Shown here piece after piece: positions 1 through 8,749 of a DNA stretch of 64,000 bases (its first letter is position 1; the number at the start of each line of letters is the position of its first letter). Location: contig JBMNMU010000001.1 of assembly GCA_050953505.1 (NCBI GenBank), forward strand, positions 1,922,001 through 1,986,000. Reading direction: 5' to 3'. Below the pieces are notes generated by a model that saw nothing but the letters and a program-made list of their open reading frames with translations, ran no database searches and was not told where the DNA came from. The DNA is from JBMNMU01 sp050953505 (GTDB taxonomy: Bacteria; Bacillota; Clostridia; Peptostreptococcales; Anaerovoracaceae). The translations under genes and the position numbers were made by a program.

Positions 1-123
1 ATTGTAAAGATTCTTTACAAGAACATCAACGCCTTTGGAAAACGCATCTAAAGAATCCTCTGCTACAGCTAAAAAACCCCGAACAGCACTATCTATCCAA
101 TCTCCTAAAGGTATCTTAGGCAT
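1..123 (-). CDS. Glycine betaine/proline ABC importer permease, N-terminal fragment
   Basis: Partial gene running off the window edge; about 41 residues are visible, beginning MPKIPLGDW. This opening is typical of OpuAB/ProW permeases, whose N-terminus carries a PLGDW motif before the first membrane helix. The start codon (position 123) overlaps the stop of the upstream ATPase gene by 8 bp, so the two are translationally coupled. The family exports nothing; it forms the membrane channel for glycine betaine or related compatible solutes. Assignment rests on the short motif plus the neighbouring ATPase with CBS domains; the rest of the gene lies outside the window. Confidence 0.8.
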   Translation of the reverse strand, partial: MPKIPLGDWIDSAVRGFLAVAEDSLDAFSKGVDVLVKNLYN

Positions 124-1318
124 GCTCCTCACCTCCTGACATGCTTGATAAAGCCGCAAGTACGACGCCTCGAATCAGAATACCCTTCAGCTTATTATCA
201 TCATCTACCACTGCCGTAGGCAGCTTGCTTTCTGCAACGATGCCAATAACATCATGAATCAGCGTATCTTCGTGAAGCACAGGGCTTTCACTTAATTCAA
301 GCTCTGAAAGATTATTAATGTTTTGCTTCTTTGCTTCTATTGCTTGCTCTACCGTAATAATACCTTTTAGATATCTTTCTCGATCAACGACAAAAAGGCT
401 AGAAATCCCGTTATCTTTCATGATACGGAGCGCACTCCCCGGACCATCACGAGTAGTTATCAGCGGTTGTGGTTTTTTCATAACGTGTTTTGCAGTTAAA
501 ACCATACTCCTGTCTACACCACGTACAAATTTTTCTACATATTCATCTGCAGGATTTGTAGTAATTTCCTCTGGCGTACCAACCTGAATCAATTCTCCGT
601 CACGTAAAAACGCAATCCTGTCTCCCAATTTCATGGCTTCATTTAAATCGTGGGTGATAAATATAATGGTTTTATTCATTTTGTTTTGCAAGGTAATCAG
701 CTCGTCCTGCATTTCCTCTCTGATCAATGGATCCAGCGCACTAAATGCCTCGTCCATCAATAAAAGGTCTGTATCCATAGTAAGAGCCCTAGCCAAACCC
801 ACACGTTGCTTCATACCTCCGCTTAGTTCATCGGGGTACTTATCTTCCCAGCCACCAAGCCCTACCATTTCTAAATTTCTCCTAGCTTTTTCCTCTCTTT
901 CTGCTTTAGAAATATTTTGTAATTCTAAACCATAAACGGTATTGCTAAGAACTGTACGATGAGGAAGTAGCGCAAATTGTTGAAATACCATGGCGGTTTT
1001 TTCTTGTCTGAACTTTCTCAGCTCTTTTTGATCTAGCTTGGTAATGTCTGTCCCATCAATTTTAATACTGCCAGAGGTGGGTTCAATCAACCTATTTAAG
1101 CATCGAAGAATAGTGGACTTACCACTGCCTGATAGTCCCATTACGACAAAAACTTCTCCATTCTTAACGCTAAAACTTACATTATTTACACCGACGGTGC
1201 TTCCCGTCTCTTCTAATATCTTTTCTTTACTCGCTCCCTGCTTCAGCATTTGAAGCGCTTTTTGAGAATTAGATCCATATATTTTAACCAAATTCTCAAC
1301 TTCTAATTTATCTATCAT
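116..1318 (-). CDS. proV: Glycine betaine/L-proline ABC transporter ATP-binding protein with CBS domains
   Basis: A 400-residue ATPase that energises uptake of glycine betaine or related osmolytes. Visible motifs: Walker A GLSGSGKST (about residue 61), Q-loop, signature LSGGMKQRVGLARAL, Walker B LLLMDEAFSALDP, then the switch-histidine segment FITHDLNEA. The C-terminal third (about 275-400) is a tandem CBS pair, which in OpuA-type ATPases senses ionic strength or c-di-AMP. A diadenylate cyclase gene (cdaA) is present elsewhere in the window, so c-di-AMP control is plausible but inferred. The start is preceded by GGAGGT at good spacing. It is first in an operon with the permease, behind a sigma-A-like promoter. 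Glycine betaine could serve osmoprotection or, given the methylamine genes, catabolism. Confidence 0.93.
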   Translation of the reverse strand: MIDKLEVENLVKIYGSNSQKALQMLKQGASKEKILEETGSTVGVNNVSFSVKNGEVFVVMGLSGSGKSTILRCLNRLIEPTSGSIKIDGTDITKLDQKELRKFRQEKTAMVFQQFALLPHRTVLSNTVYGLELQNISKAEREEKARRNLEMVGLGGWEDKYPDELSGGMKQRVGLARALTMDTDLLLMDEAFSALDPLIREEMQDELITLQNKMNKTIIFITHDLNEAMKLGDRIAFLRDGELIQVGTPEEITTNPADEYVEKFVRGVDRSMVLTAKHVMKKPQPLITTRDGPGSALRIMKDNGISSLFVVDRERYLKGIITVEQAIEAKKQNINNLSELELSESPVLHEDTLIHDVIGIVAESKLPTAVVDDDNKLKGILIRGVVLAALSSMSGGEEHA

Positions 1319-1412
1319 CTATACCTCCAAATAAGAAATCTATCGAAATATTAACTCTTTACACATAAGATACTGGACTCCCTGCTTAATCCTCAGGAAA
1401 AATTACTTATCC

Positions 1413-1441
1413 ATTGTAACATGGTCCTTCCAAAGTGACAA
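1413..1441 (-). promoter_or_regulatory. Sigma-A-like promoter of the betaine importer operon
   Basis: On the minus strand TTGTCA is separated by exactly 17 bp from TACAAT, about 95 bp upstream of the ATPase start. This is a near-consensus housekeeping promoter. A GC-rich hairpin (CGGTGGG...CCCACCG, near 1469-1489) lies just upstream of the -35; its role is unknown. Confidence 0.6.
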
Positions 1442-1621
1442 CCCGAACTTTTTTTTAGATTGTATGTTGTCGGTGGGAAACCCCCACCGTTCCAACGGCC
1501 ACAAGAGGAATATTTTTTTCTAAATTTTGGGTTAGAAATAAGTTTTATCCCTTGATAGTATTTTTCTTTTTGTGATTAAAATGCATCTTCGAAGATTATA
1601 ATTCAATAGTTTAGAGATATA

Positions 1622-1670
1622 AAAATAAAAAGTGCAAATATTCTGCTCTAAGAATACCTACACTTTTTTA
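1622..1670 (-). terminator. Rho-independent terminator downstream of the GAF-PAS-GGDEF gene
   Basis: Minus strand: AAAAAGTG pairs with CACTTTTT, and an inner stem GTATTCT pairs with AGAATAT, followed by a T-rich tract. It is the first terminator after the diguanylate cyclase stop, beyond repeat sequences. Confidence 0.6.
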
Positions 1671-1672
1671 TC

Positions 1673-1752
1673 TATACTTTGTTCTATACTTTGTTCTATA
1701 CTTTGTTCTATACTTTGTTTTATACTTTGTTCTATACTTTGTTCTATACTTT
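1673..1752. repeat. 12-bp tandem repeat, seven copies
   Basis: The unit TATACTTTGTTC recurs at 1673, 1685, 1697, 1709, 1721, 1733 and 1745, with a single C-to-T change in the fourth copy. It is a simple satellite between a terminator and interspersed palindromic repeats. No ORF uses it convincingly. Confidence 0.95.
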
Positions 1753-1842
1753 TTCACTAAATGCTAAACTTTTGCTTACTAGCTGCATAGCCAGCTTATG
1801 ACCATAAATGTATCATACTATACAGCTACTCACAATTTCCAC

Positions 1843-1951
1843 GCCACAGCCAATCATCCCTCGGTCTATGGCAGGTTTTTCCCAGCCACGGCCAATCATC
1901 TCTCGGTCTGGTGGCTGGCGGCCACGGCCAATCATCTCTCGGTCTGGTGGC
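1843..1951. repeat. Three half-copies of the interspersed GGCCRATCATCTCTCGGTCT element
   Basis: Copies start at 1843, 1885 and 1921, each beginning GCCACRGCCAATCAT and continuing through CTCGGTCT to TGGC. The same sequence occurs near 8750-8850 and 9380-9460, and as complete hairpins at 17045-17109 and 18435-18503. The third copy overlaps the 3' end of the diguanylate cyclase gene and supplies its last codons and stop. Confidence 0.9.
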
Positions 1952-3779
1952 TGGCTATGGCTGGGACGACTTTGTTTTTTCCATTATTTTTTGCTCGATA
2001 AAGGGCTTCATCGGCCCGGCCAAACCAGAGGGTAAAAGGCTCATCCCCTATTCTCTCCGAAACCCCTATACTGACAGTTAGCCTTCTAACAACGGAAACT
2101 CTAATTTTTTCAACTGCACTGCGCAACTTTTCAGCCACAGCCGTTGCACCCTCTAGGTCTGTTTTTGGCATGACGACGATAAATTCCTCACCCCCAAACC
2201 TAAATAACAGGTCAGATTTCCTCAAGTTCTGATTTACAACAGCTGCAAATTTTCTAAGAATCTTATCCCCCACCAGATGACCAAAAGCATCATTAATATT
2301 TTTAAAATCATCTAGATCAAGGATTAGTAAGGACAGGGATTCTTGATAGCGATCTGCATATCTCATGATATCTGTAATAACAGTAGTTAGGTAATTTCTA
2401 TTATAGAGTTGAGTTAATTCATCTCTCATGGCAAGATTTTTAAGCATCTCTTCGTACTTGACTCGCTCTGTCACATCTCTGGCAACTGAAAAATAATAGT
2501 CTTCCAAACCTGTTTCCAGGCGCCACTCCAGGTATTTGTAAGATCCGTCTTTGCATCGAACTCGGTTTATTAAACGGCCCTCTTTCCCTCCATTGCGTAA
2601 TTGCCGTATCATCTCCACTGTTGGCCGGCGATCATCAGGGTGAATAAATGTAAGACAGTTCTTCCCCCTTATTTCATCTGTGGTATACCCCAGTACCTCT
2701 TCAAACTTTCTATTTGCTCTAATAAATTTTCCATCTCTGTCAGCTACAGAGAAAATATCCATGTTAATATTTAAATAACCTTGGATTTCCCTTTCAAGGA
2801 GCATTTCCTTTGATATGTCTTCGAATGTTATAACTACTCCTGAGGCTTTATTTTTCTCACATCTAATTGGGGCCATTGTCCCGGTAACTAAAATATGACC
2901 GCCATCTTTTACAATCATTTTCAGAGGTTGCTTTTTTTCCATTCTTCGGCCACTTGCCATTACCCTTTCAGGCAAGCCTGTAATTCTCCTATTGGTTTTA
3001 TTGTTCAAAACAGTAAACAAGCCGTCAAATTTTCTCCCAGCGGCCTCTTCCAACGAATAGCCTGTACTCTGTTCTGCCGCAGGATTCATAAGTACAATTT
3101 TTGCCTCACTGTCCAGTACTAGAATTCCTTCAGCTGCAGATGATACGATGGTGCTGAGAAGCTCCTTTTCTTTAAGATTCGCCTCGTATAACAATTTATA
3201 ACGTTTTTCGCTTTGGCGTAGATTTTCCTGCTGTTGTCTCAGCTCCACCATAGGCCAAATGGTGTTCATGAGCAAGCTTAGCTCCAATCCATCTGCGTTA
3301 TTATAGTCTGAATCCTTATTTGCCACCCCTACAACTGCTACAATTTTCCCATTACTAAATACAGGAACAGATAAGAAATTACTCAGGGTCACATGGCCTT
3401 CTGGATAGCCCTTTTTTAATTCATGTGGTTGCTGATAATTATTCAGAATGATTGCTTTCCGTTGCCGAATCACTTCGCCCCATAATCCCGTCTTAGAAAG
3501 GTGGTATAATCTAGGTTGATCCTTAATCTGACACTCCTTCATAGCTACATCGGAATAGGAAAAGAGATTTAAAACTTCTTCTTCCTCATAGTAAAGGAAT
3601 ATATATCCTATCTTACTCCCTGTTAGACAAATCGCCAGCTCTAATGCTCTATCGACAAATTCTCTAATACTAAGGTCGGTACTTTTCATTAGCTGCAGTA
3701 GTCTTTCTTTGGTTTCTAGCTCCTTTGTATTCTTTTGATGAGTAGATTTATCATTGATTGTTGCTTCTTCTTGTTTCAT
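1932..3779 (-). CDS. GAF-PAS-PAS-GGDEF diguanylate cyclase
   Basis: A soluble multidomain signalling enzyme of about 615 residues that should make c-di-GMP. Domain order by eye: N-terminal GAF (about 30-170), two PAS domains (the second ends in a typical DVTERVKYEEM linker), then a GGDEF domain with intact RFGGEEF active site. An RKSD sequence five residues before it fits the RxxD inhibitory I-site, suggesting product feedback. I chose the ATG at 3779, preceded by AAAGGAT at good spacing; an upstream in-frame ATG at 3863 lacks a ribosome binding site. The last ten or so residues (PAIASHQTER) are encoded by an interspersed palindromic repeat that also provides the stop codon, so the original C-terminus was probably replaced. 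Confidence 0.9.
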   Translation of the reverse strand: MKQEEATINDKSTHQKNTKELETKERLLQLMKSTDLSIREFVDRALELAICLTGSKIGYIFLYYEEEEVLNLFSYSDVAMKECQIKDQPRLYHLSKTGLWGEVIRQRKAIILNNYQQPHELKKGYPEGHVTLSNFLSVPVFSNGKIVAVVGVANKDSDYNNADGLELSLLMNTIWPMVELRQQQENLRQSEKRYKLLYEANLKEKELLSTIVSSAAEGILVLDSEAKIVLMNPAAEQSTGYSLEEAAGRKFDGLFTVLNNKTNRRITGLPERVMASGRRMEKKQPLKMIVKDGGHILVTGTMAPIRCEKNKASGVVITFEDISKEMLLEREIQGYLNINMDIFSVADRDGKFIRANRKFEEVLGYTTDEIRGKNCLTFIHPDDRRPTVEMIRQLRNGGKEGRLINRVRCKDGSYKYLEWRLETGLEDYYFSVARDVTERVKYEEMLKNLAMRDELTQLYNRNYLTTVITDIMRYADRYQESLSLLILDLDDFKNINDAFGHLVGDKILRKFAAVVNQNLRKSDLLFRFGGEEFIVVMPKTDLEGATAVAEKLRSAVEKIRVSVVRRLTVSIGVSERIGDEPFTLWFGRADEALYRAKNNGKNKVVPAIASHQTER

Positions 3780-3973
3780 GATATATCCTTTAAACTTCTT
3801 TATTACAAAATTGATTAATGTATCTGGTAAGCCTTTATTAAAGGCATTGTTTTCATAAAGCAATATGGATTATAAGATATCTATGTTCCCCTCTTCAAAA
3901 TTCAAGTTAGGAAATCTCTTGTATCCGTTGATTTATAACGTAATTATACCATAGATATAGGAAACCCAAACTT

Positions 3974-5215
3974 TTACTTTTCTTTTTTTCTCTCCATCTG
4001 AGCCCTATATTTTTTACTTACCTCTACATTAGAGTGTAGCAGGGATCCCCTAGAAATAGTGTCCAAGCCGTATTTTTTTCGTATATGGTCAATGGCCTTA
4101 TCTAGCTTTTCATTTTGTTCCTTTTCTTCATTTCCAAAGAAGGATTGCTGAATATGACCTTCTCTTGTCAGGTCCGTTAGACTGACTCCGAGCAAACGCA
4201 ATGGAGTCCGCTTGTCCCAAAGCTCAGAAAAAAGCTTCTTTACATTGCTATAAATCTCTGAGGTAATATTCGTGGGTACCATCAGCTTTCTCTGGCGGGA
4301 TTTATTTTTGAAGGTTCCATCCCGTATAGTCACAGAAACGCAATATGCCTTTGCTCCATCTTCCCTCATACGCAGTGCTACACTGTCCGCCAAAGCAAGA
4401 AGTATTTTGTACGCCTCATCCGTTGTTCTTACATCTTCCTCTAAAGTCGTTGAGCTGCTATATCCCTTTGCGTCCTCCCCTTCTGCCAAAACAGGAATGT
4501 TGTCTATTCCGTTGGCAAATTCATGTATTTGCTGTCCTAATTTTATGCCCACTAAAGATTGTACACGGCGAGAATCTGCTTTTGCCAAATCACCAATGGT
4601 TGTAATATACATCTTTCCTAGGCGCTCTGCAGTAGCCTTCCCCACTGAAAATAGCTCTTGGACTGGTAAAGGCCAGAGCTTTGTCTCAATTTCTTCTCGA
4701 TATAAGGTATGCACCTTGTCGGGTTTTTCAAAATCACTTGCCATCTTGGCTAGAAGCTTATTGGTACCGATTCCAATGTTTACCGTAAACCCTAAAGTGT
4801 CCCGTATTTCGTTTTTTATTTTAATAGCAATTGCCACAGGATCTGAATAAACCTTCCTGGTACCACTCATGTCAAGAAAGCACTCATCGATGGAATATTT
4901 CTCAACCACTGGGGCATATTTGCGGCATACATTCATAAATTTTTTCGAATTCTCTTCATATAGACTAAAGTCTGGTTTGGCAAGGAACAATTCCGGACAT
5001 TTTCGTAGCGCCATAGAAATGGGTTCCCCAGTTTTGATGTTCAGTTTTTTCGCTGGTATAGATTTGGCCAGAACCACTCCGGTGCGTTTTTCCCTGTCAC
5101 CACCTATAGCTGAAGGAATTAGACGAATATCTTCTTCGCCCTTTGCAACCCGCCTTGCAGCTTCCCAGGAAAGGTAGGCACTATTTACATCAACATGAAA
5201 TATTAACCGTTCCAT
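3974..5215 (-). CDS. dinB: DNA polymerase IV (Y-family translesion polymerase)
   Basis: 413 residues, normal for DinB. The N-terminal HVDVNSAYLSWEA carries the first catalytic aspartate (D8), and SIDECFLDMSG (108-118) holds the second acidic pair D110/E111. Thumb, helix-hairpin-helix (LFSVGKATAERLGKM) and little-finger domains follow in order. It copies damaged templates with low fidelity. The C-terminus is basic (AQMERKKEK) and lacks a clear QLxLF-type sliding-clamp motif at its very end; an internal one cannot be excluded. It is a single gene with no evident operon partner, and no LexA-type operator was recognised by eye in the short upstream region. Confidence 0.95.
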   Translation of the reverse strand: MERLIFHVDVNSAYLSWEAARRVAKGEEDIRLIPSAIGGDREKRTGVVLAKSIPAKKLNIKTGEPISMALRKCPELFLAKPDFSLYEENSKKFMNVCRKYAPVVEKYSIDECFLDMSGTRKVYSDPVAIAIKIKNEIRDTLGFTVNIGIGTNKLLAKMASDFEKPDKVHTLYREEIETKLWPLPVQELFSVGKATAERLGKMYITTIGDLAKADSRRVQSLVGIKLGQQIHEFANGIDNIPVLAEGEDAKGYSSSTTLEEDVRTTDEAYKILLALADSVALRMREDGAKAYCVSVTIRDGTFKNKSRQRKLMVPTNITSEIYSNVKKLFSELWDKRTPLRLLGVSLTDLTREGHIQQSFFGNEEKEQNEKLDKAIDHIRKKYGLDTISRGSLLHSNVEVSKKYRAQMERKKEK

Positions 5216-5390
5216 CGTTGTATCACTCTCTTAAATCCTTTATCTCTTTGTTAATACGCCTCATTCATTATGCCCTACACTAAATCGAATTTTGGAGGCT
5301 TGCCAATTATTATCATATCATGATAGAGAAAAAAAGGCACTCATTCTACAGGTATGGATTCTTTTGTATGATTATGCAAGAAAGTTTTGT

Positions 5391-5420
5391 AACCTCATTC
5401 TAACCTTTATCATACTATGG
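5391..5420 (+). promoter_or_regulatory. Candidate sigma-K-type sporulation promoter
   Basis: AACC at 5391-5394, then 16 bp, then CATACTATGG at 5411-5420, resembles the mother-cell sigma-K consensus (mACm, 16-17 bp, CATAnnnTA) with an imperfect final TA. It sits about 25 bp before the start of a tiny Cys-rich gene, a typical spore-coat context. The -10 half also resembles a sigma-E box (CATACAmT). Confidence 0.45.
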
Positions 5421-5444
5421 TAGTGGCGAAGGGAGGTTTGTGTA

Positions 5445-5612
5445 ATGTGTTGTAGACACCGTTGTCGCCGTGACTGCGACGATATTTTTGGCATCAGAGA
5501 CAGAGACTGTGACAGAGATGATGTCAGAGGAATCAGACGCAGAGATTGTTTTACCTTTAGAGATGGAGACTTCTGTTGTATTTGTGTTAGAAACCCTAGA
5601 TCCTGGAGGTAA
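5445..5612 (+). CDS. Small Cys/Arg/Asp-rich protein, possible spore coat component
   Basis: A 55-residue ORF beginning MCCRHRCRRDCDD and ending in a Cys-rich tail (CCIC). It contains nine Cys and many RD/RR pairs, a low-complexity composition seen in small clostridial coat-like proteins. The ATG is preceded by GGGAGG with 8-nt spacing, and a good hairpin terminator follows directly after the stop, so this is a compact monocistronic gene. No family was recognised. A coat or metal-binding role is inferred only from composition and the sigma-K-like promoter. Another forward frame here is open a little longer but lacks a ribosome binding site. Confidence 0.7.
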   Translation: MCCRHRCRRDCDDIFGIRDRDCDRDDVRGIRRRDCFTFRDGDFCCICVRNPRSWR

Positions 5613-5624
5613 ATTAGTTATAAA

Positions 5625-6806
5625 TTATTGGCGTTCACCCTTCATTGGGTGAGCGCTTTTTTCTACTCTATTTTTTCCTCGATTTTTTGCCAAATGTAGC
5701 CCAAAATCTGCATGAGATATGTAATTTTCCAGCTCAAGATTTTGCTCCTTATGCAATTTAGACACGCCAAAGCTAGCAGTAATATGTATAGTAGTCTCTC
5801 CAGTTTCAAATGAGGTTTCTGCGATTAACTTCCTTAGCTTTTCCGCAAAGGCCTCCCCTTCCTCTAAAGAAATTTGCGGAGCTAGAATAATAAATTCTTC
5901 CCCTCCAAATCTAGCTAAAGTATCACTTTCCCTAATATTACTTCTAAGAAGCTTGGCTACCTGCACAAGTACCTGGTCTCCAATTAGATGGCCGTAGCTA
6001 TCATTAATTTTCTTAAAATCATCTAAATCTAACATGATAATAACAGATTCATGCCCATAGCGCCGTACAGAGGAATATTCTTTTTTAATCATTTTATTAA
6101 AAAAATGCCTGTTGTAAAGTTTAGTCAAGGGGTCAGAAAAAGCCATTTGTTCCAATCGCCTTTGCTGCACTTCTATTCGCCTATTTTGGATAATGTTAAT
6201 GTAATTATATCTCCAAATCAGAACACTAAGAAAGAAACCGAGAGCAATAGCCGTAATCCCATTGACTCGATTGGAGAGTAACACCTCTTGGCTAGTGATG
6301 GTAATGGCAATCAAGTTGTAATAGACCAGATATGATGTAAAGAAAATAATTCCCGAAACCAATGGTCTAATCAAGAAAACGGCACCCACCACAATACTGA
6401 CCAGTATAAAGGGAGAGATACTGGTAGTTTCCATCTGATCAATAGTCACAATGATTATACCACTGACCATAATGGATACAGGAACAATGTACTGTAATAT
6501 GTAAGCCAGAGTATTCGCTAATAACTTTTCTTTCAATTTATATGTTGCAATAAAAATTCCCACCCATAAAATCAATAGCGTAATATGGCAAATAAAAATA
6601 CCTTGACCCCAGGTGTCTGACACCACTCCAGCATTTAGCAAAAGAAAAATATTTAACAGCCGAAGAGGAATAACAATAAAGGACAAATAATAAATTCTCT
6701 TTATATTTTGTAGGACACATTCATCCATAAGAGTATTATTATTACGATAAATAGCTCCTAATTTCCTTTTTATATTAAAAGGGTACTTTCTTGATGCTTT
6801 TTTCAT
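5625..6806 (-). CDS. Membrane-anchored GGDEF diguanylate cyclase
   Basis: 393 residues. The first 200 or so contain about six hydrophobic segments forming an unnamed membrane sensor region, followed by a short charged linker and a GGDEF domain. The active-site motif RFGGEEFIIL is intact and RESD five residues before it fits an I-site, so active c-di-GMP synthesis with product inhibition is expected. The start has GAGAGGGG at good spacing. It converges with the small Cys-rich gene, whose terminator overlaps its last codons (HPMKGERQ). With the GAF-PAS enzyme and the HD-GYP protein nearby, it forms a local c-di-GMP cluster, though each gene appears to be its own transcription unit. Confidence 0.9.
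   Translation of the reverse strand: MKKASRKYPFNIKRKLGAIYRNNNTLMDECVLQNIKRIYYLSFIVIPLRLLNIFLLLNAGVVSDTWGQGIFICHITLLILWVGIFIATYKLKEKLLANTLAYILQYIVPVSIMVSGIIIVTIDQMETTSISPFILVSIVVGAVFLIRPLVSGIIFFTSYLVYYNLIAITITSQEVLLSNRVNGITAIALGFFLSVLIWRYNYINIIQNRRIEVQQRRLEQMAFSDPLTKLYNRHFFNKMIKKEYSSVRRYGHESVIIMLDLDDFKKINDSYGHLIGDQVLVQVAKLLRSNIRESDTLARFGGEEFIILAPQISLEEGEAFAEKLRKLIAETSFETGETTIHITASFGVSKLHKEQNLELENYISHADFGLHLAKNRGKNRVEKSAHPMKGERQ
5631..5662 (+). terminator. Rho-independent terminator of the small Cys-rich gene
   Basis: GCGTTCACCC and GGGTGAGCGC form a 10-bp stem (one G-U) with a TTCATT loop, followed by TTTTTTC. It lies inside the 3' coding end of the convergent GGDEF gene, so those codons double as a terminator on the other strand. 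Confidence 0.85.
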
Positions 6807-7012
6807 GGTTCCCCTCTCACATGATACATAGAGATACCAGATTTTTCTAAATTCTTCTTAGTGCCTATATTATATTATCTCCCCCGGCTTAATTCAACTC
6901 ATTGAAAAGGGAAAATATGCCACAATTCGAGCTGTTTTTCTTTTATCTTTTTATATTTGCTCTAGGAGGAAAAAGCAAGGGCGTACCCTTTAAAGCACCA
7001 CCCCTTTGACTT

Positions 7013-7891
7013 TTATTCTAGCTCATAATCTAATTCTTCTACTTTTCTATGGTTCTCAATAAAAATATCTACCAAATAAGGGTCTAAATGATTTCCCCTT
7101 TTTTCTTTTATTATCTGGCAGCTCACTTCGTGAGTAAACGCATCCTTGTAAACTCTCTTTGATCTCAATGCATCATATACATCAGCAATGGCCATAATTC
7201 TGCCGGAAAGAGCGATGTCTGTTCCACTTAACCCATAGGGGTATCCTGAGCCATCCCATTTTTCATGATGGCAGCTTATAATATCTAATCCCATGCTTAA
7301 GAAGGAATTGTTAGGAAACCTATTCTGCACTTCCTTTAATGTATCGTAGCCAATATTTACGTGCGTTTTCATAATTGCGAATTCTTCTTCTGTAAGCTTT
7401 CCCGCCTTTAAAAGAATGTGATCAGGTATTCCAACCTTGCCTATATCATGTAATGGACTGGCTTTATGAATGTTATTTATAAACTCATCATCCACTACAT
7501 ACTGGTACATCTTATTATCTTTCATAAGCTCCGCCATGAGTTTACAAAGGCCTGAGGTTCTTTCAATATGTGCCCCCGTTTCGTCATCCCTTGACTCACT
7601 AAGCTTTACAAAGGCATAAATGGTTGACATTTGCAAATCAGAAATGTCTTTTATCTTCTCTTCCACCATTTCTTCCAGCTGACTATTATATTTTTTAAGC
7701 ATTTTATTTTTCTCTTCAAGAGTATTGGATAATTCGGAATACTTGACCATTATATCTCTCATTAGCTCATTTTGAATTTTAATGTCCATATTATTAGCAA
7801 AATTGTCCAATTGCTGTTTAATGTGATCATGAAATCCAATATCCTTTTCTTGATAGCCTGGCCCTAATAATTCATTTAGATATGGATTCAT
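7013..7891 (-). CDS. HD-GYP c-di-GMP phosphodiesterase
   Basis: 292 residues: an N-terminal helical, coiled-coil-like region (about 20-95) followed by an HD-GYP domain. Visible signatures: HDIGKVGIPDHIL, the KTHVNIGYD helix, SCHHEKWDGSGYPYGLSG (GYP present) and the DVYDALRSKRVYK segment. The family hydrolyses c-di-GMP with a bi- or trinuclear metal site. There is no receiver domain. I chose the ATG at 7891, preceded by GAGGGG eight bases upstream; a GTG at 7900 is the alternative. The gene overlaps the 3' end of the upstream di-iron protein gene by 20 bp, so the two are co-translated and the di-iron protein is the likely sensory input (inference). Confidence 0.93.
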   Translation of the reverse strand: MNPYLNELLGPGYQEKDIGFHDHIKQQLDNFANNMDIKIQNELMRDIMVKYSELSNTLEEKNKMLKKYNSQLEEMVEEKIKDISDLQMSTIYAFVKLSESRDDETGAHIERTSGLCKLMAELMKDNKMYQYVVDDEFINNIHKASPLHDIGKVGIPDHILLKAGKLTEEEFAIMKTHVNIGYDTLKEVQNRFPNNSFLSMGLDIISCHHEKWDGSGYPYGLSGTDIALSGRIMAIADVYDALRSKRVYKDAFTHEVSCQIIKEKRGNHLDPYLVDIFIENHRKVEELDYELE

Positions 7892-8735
7892 CTGTTTCAC
7901 CCCTCATATAACAATCAATTCCGATTTCTTCTAAAGATTCAAGATGCTTTATAATTACCCTTTTATCAAATTCACGTTCAAAGAGGCTACCATGCTGAGG
8001 TGCGATTAGTTGAGGATCTATGGCTTTTATCTTTTCCATTGCATATCTTAAGGCCTTCAAGGAGGGCATAACAGCCTTATGAAATGATAAAATTCCGCTA
8101 ATAGGGCAAGTTCCATTTATATGCTGGCACGATTCCTCCGGTGTGCAATTTATGCAATGTTCCGATAGGTGCTTGTATAGGCTCCAATCCTTATCATAAC
8201 TTCCAAAAATATCGCTTGTGAATAAGGTTTTTGTTTTCGTGTCGTAGGTCATAAAGCTTCCTGGAGCATGGGCAAAGGGAGTTGGAATAAACTGCAGTTT
8301 CCTCCCGCTACCAAAGGTATATTCATATCCCAGCTTGTGGATATAAAGGCTCTCGTATTTACAAGATGAGGAGTAATACCTAATGAATGTATGCTCATGT
8401 TTATTAGATATGACTGCCAAATCGCTACGGTCAATGATGGCTTCAAATTGCGGGAGGCTACCACATAAGTCAGGATCTGAGTGGTGGTATATTAAGGCTT
8501 TAATATTATGAGGGTTCACGCCTAATCTTAGTATTTTCAGCATCACGGTGCTAAATTCAGCCCTACTTCCGCCATCTATAACAACAGCTTCTTCGCCGTC
8601 TATTATTATGTAAGGGTTGCAATGAAGACTTGCTCCTTCATCTGAATACCCAATCCAATATACTCCTTCTGCAATTTTTATAGGCTTTAAATAATCCATT
8701 CCTTCCATGTGCATATTACCATAAATCTCCTTCAT
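7872..8735 (-). CDS. Metallo-beta-lactamase-fold di-iron protein (ODP-like, putative O2 sensor)
   Basis: 287 residues with the metallo-beta-lactamase fold of flavodiiron proteins but no flavodoxin domain. Metal-ligand motifs are YHHSDPDLCGSLPQF (the H-x-S/D-x-D type of oxygen-binding di-iron proteins), FAHAPGSFM, the FTSDIFGSY aspartate and a final APQHGS histidine. A small Cys-rich insertion (HCINCTPEESCQ...C) sits between the last two ligands. ODP proteins of anaerobes bind O2 at a di-iron site and are often paired with signalling modules. Here the partner is the overlapping HD-GYP phosphodiesterase. The ribosome binding site (GGGGAA) directly abuts an interspersed repeat. An enzyme role such as a small reductase is an alternative. 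Confidence 0.82.
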   Translation of the reverse strand: MKEIYGNMHMEGMDYLKPIKIAEGVYWIGYSDEGASLHCNPYIIIDGEEAVVIDGGSRAEFSTVMLKILRLGVNPHNIKALIYHHSDPDLCGSLPQFEAIIDRSDLAVISNKHEHTFIRYYSSSCKYESLYIHKLGYEYTFGSGRKLQFIPTPFAHAPGSFMTYDTKTKTLFTSDIFGSYDKDWSLYKHLSEHCINCTPEESCQHINGTCPISGILSFHKAVMPSLKALRYAMEKIKAIDPQLIAPQHGSLFEREFDKRVIIKHLESLEEIGIDCYMRGETDESISK

Positions 8736-8749
8736 TTTATTTCCCCAGC

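Noticed and set aside
4272..4850. 192-codon plus-strand ORF inside dinB
   Set aside because: Antisense shadow of a clear DinB coding sequence; no family resemblance.
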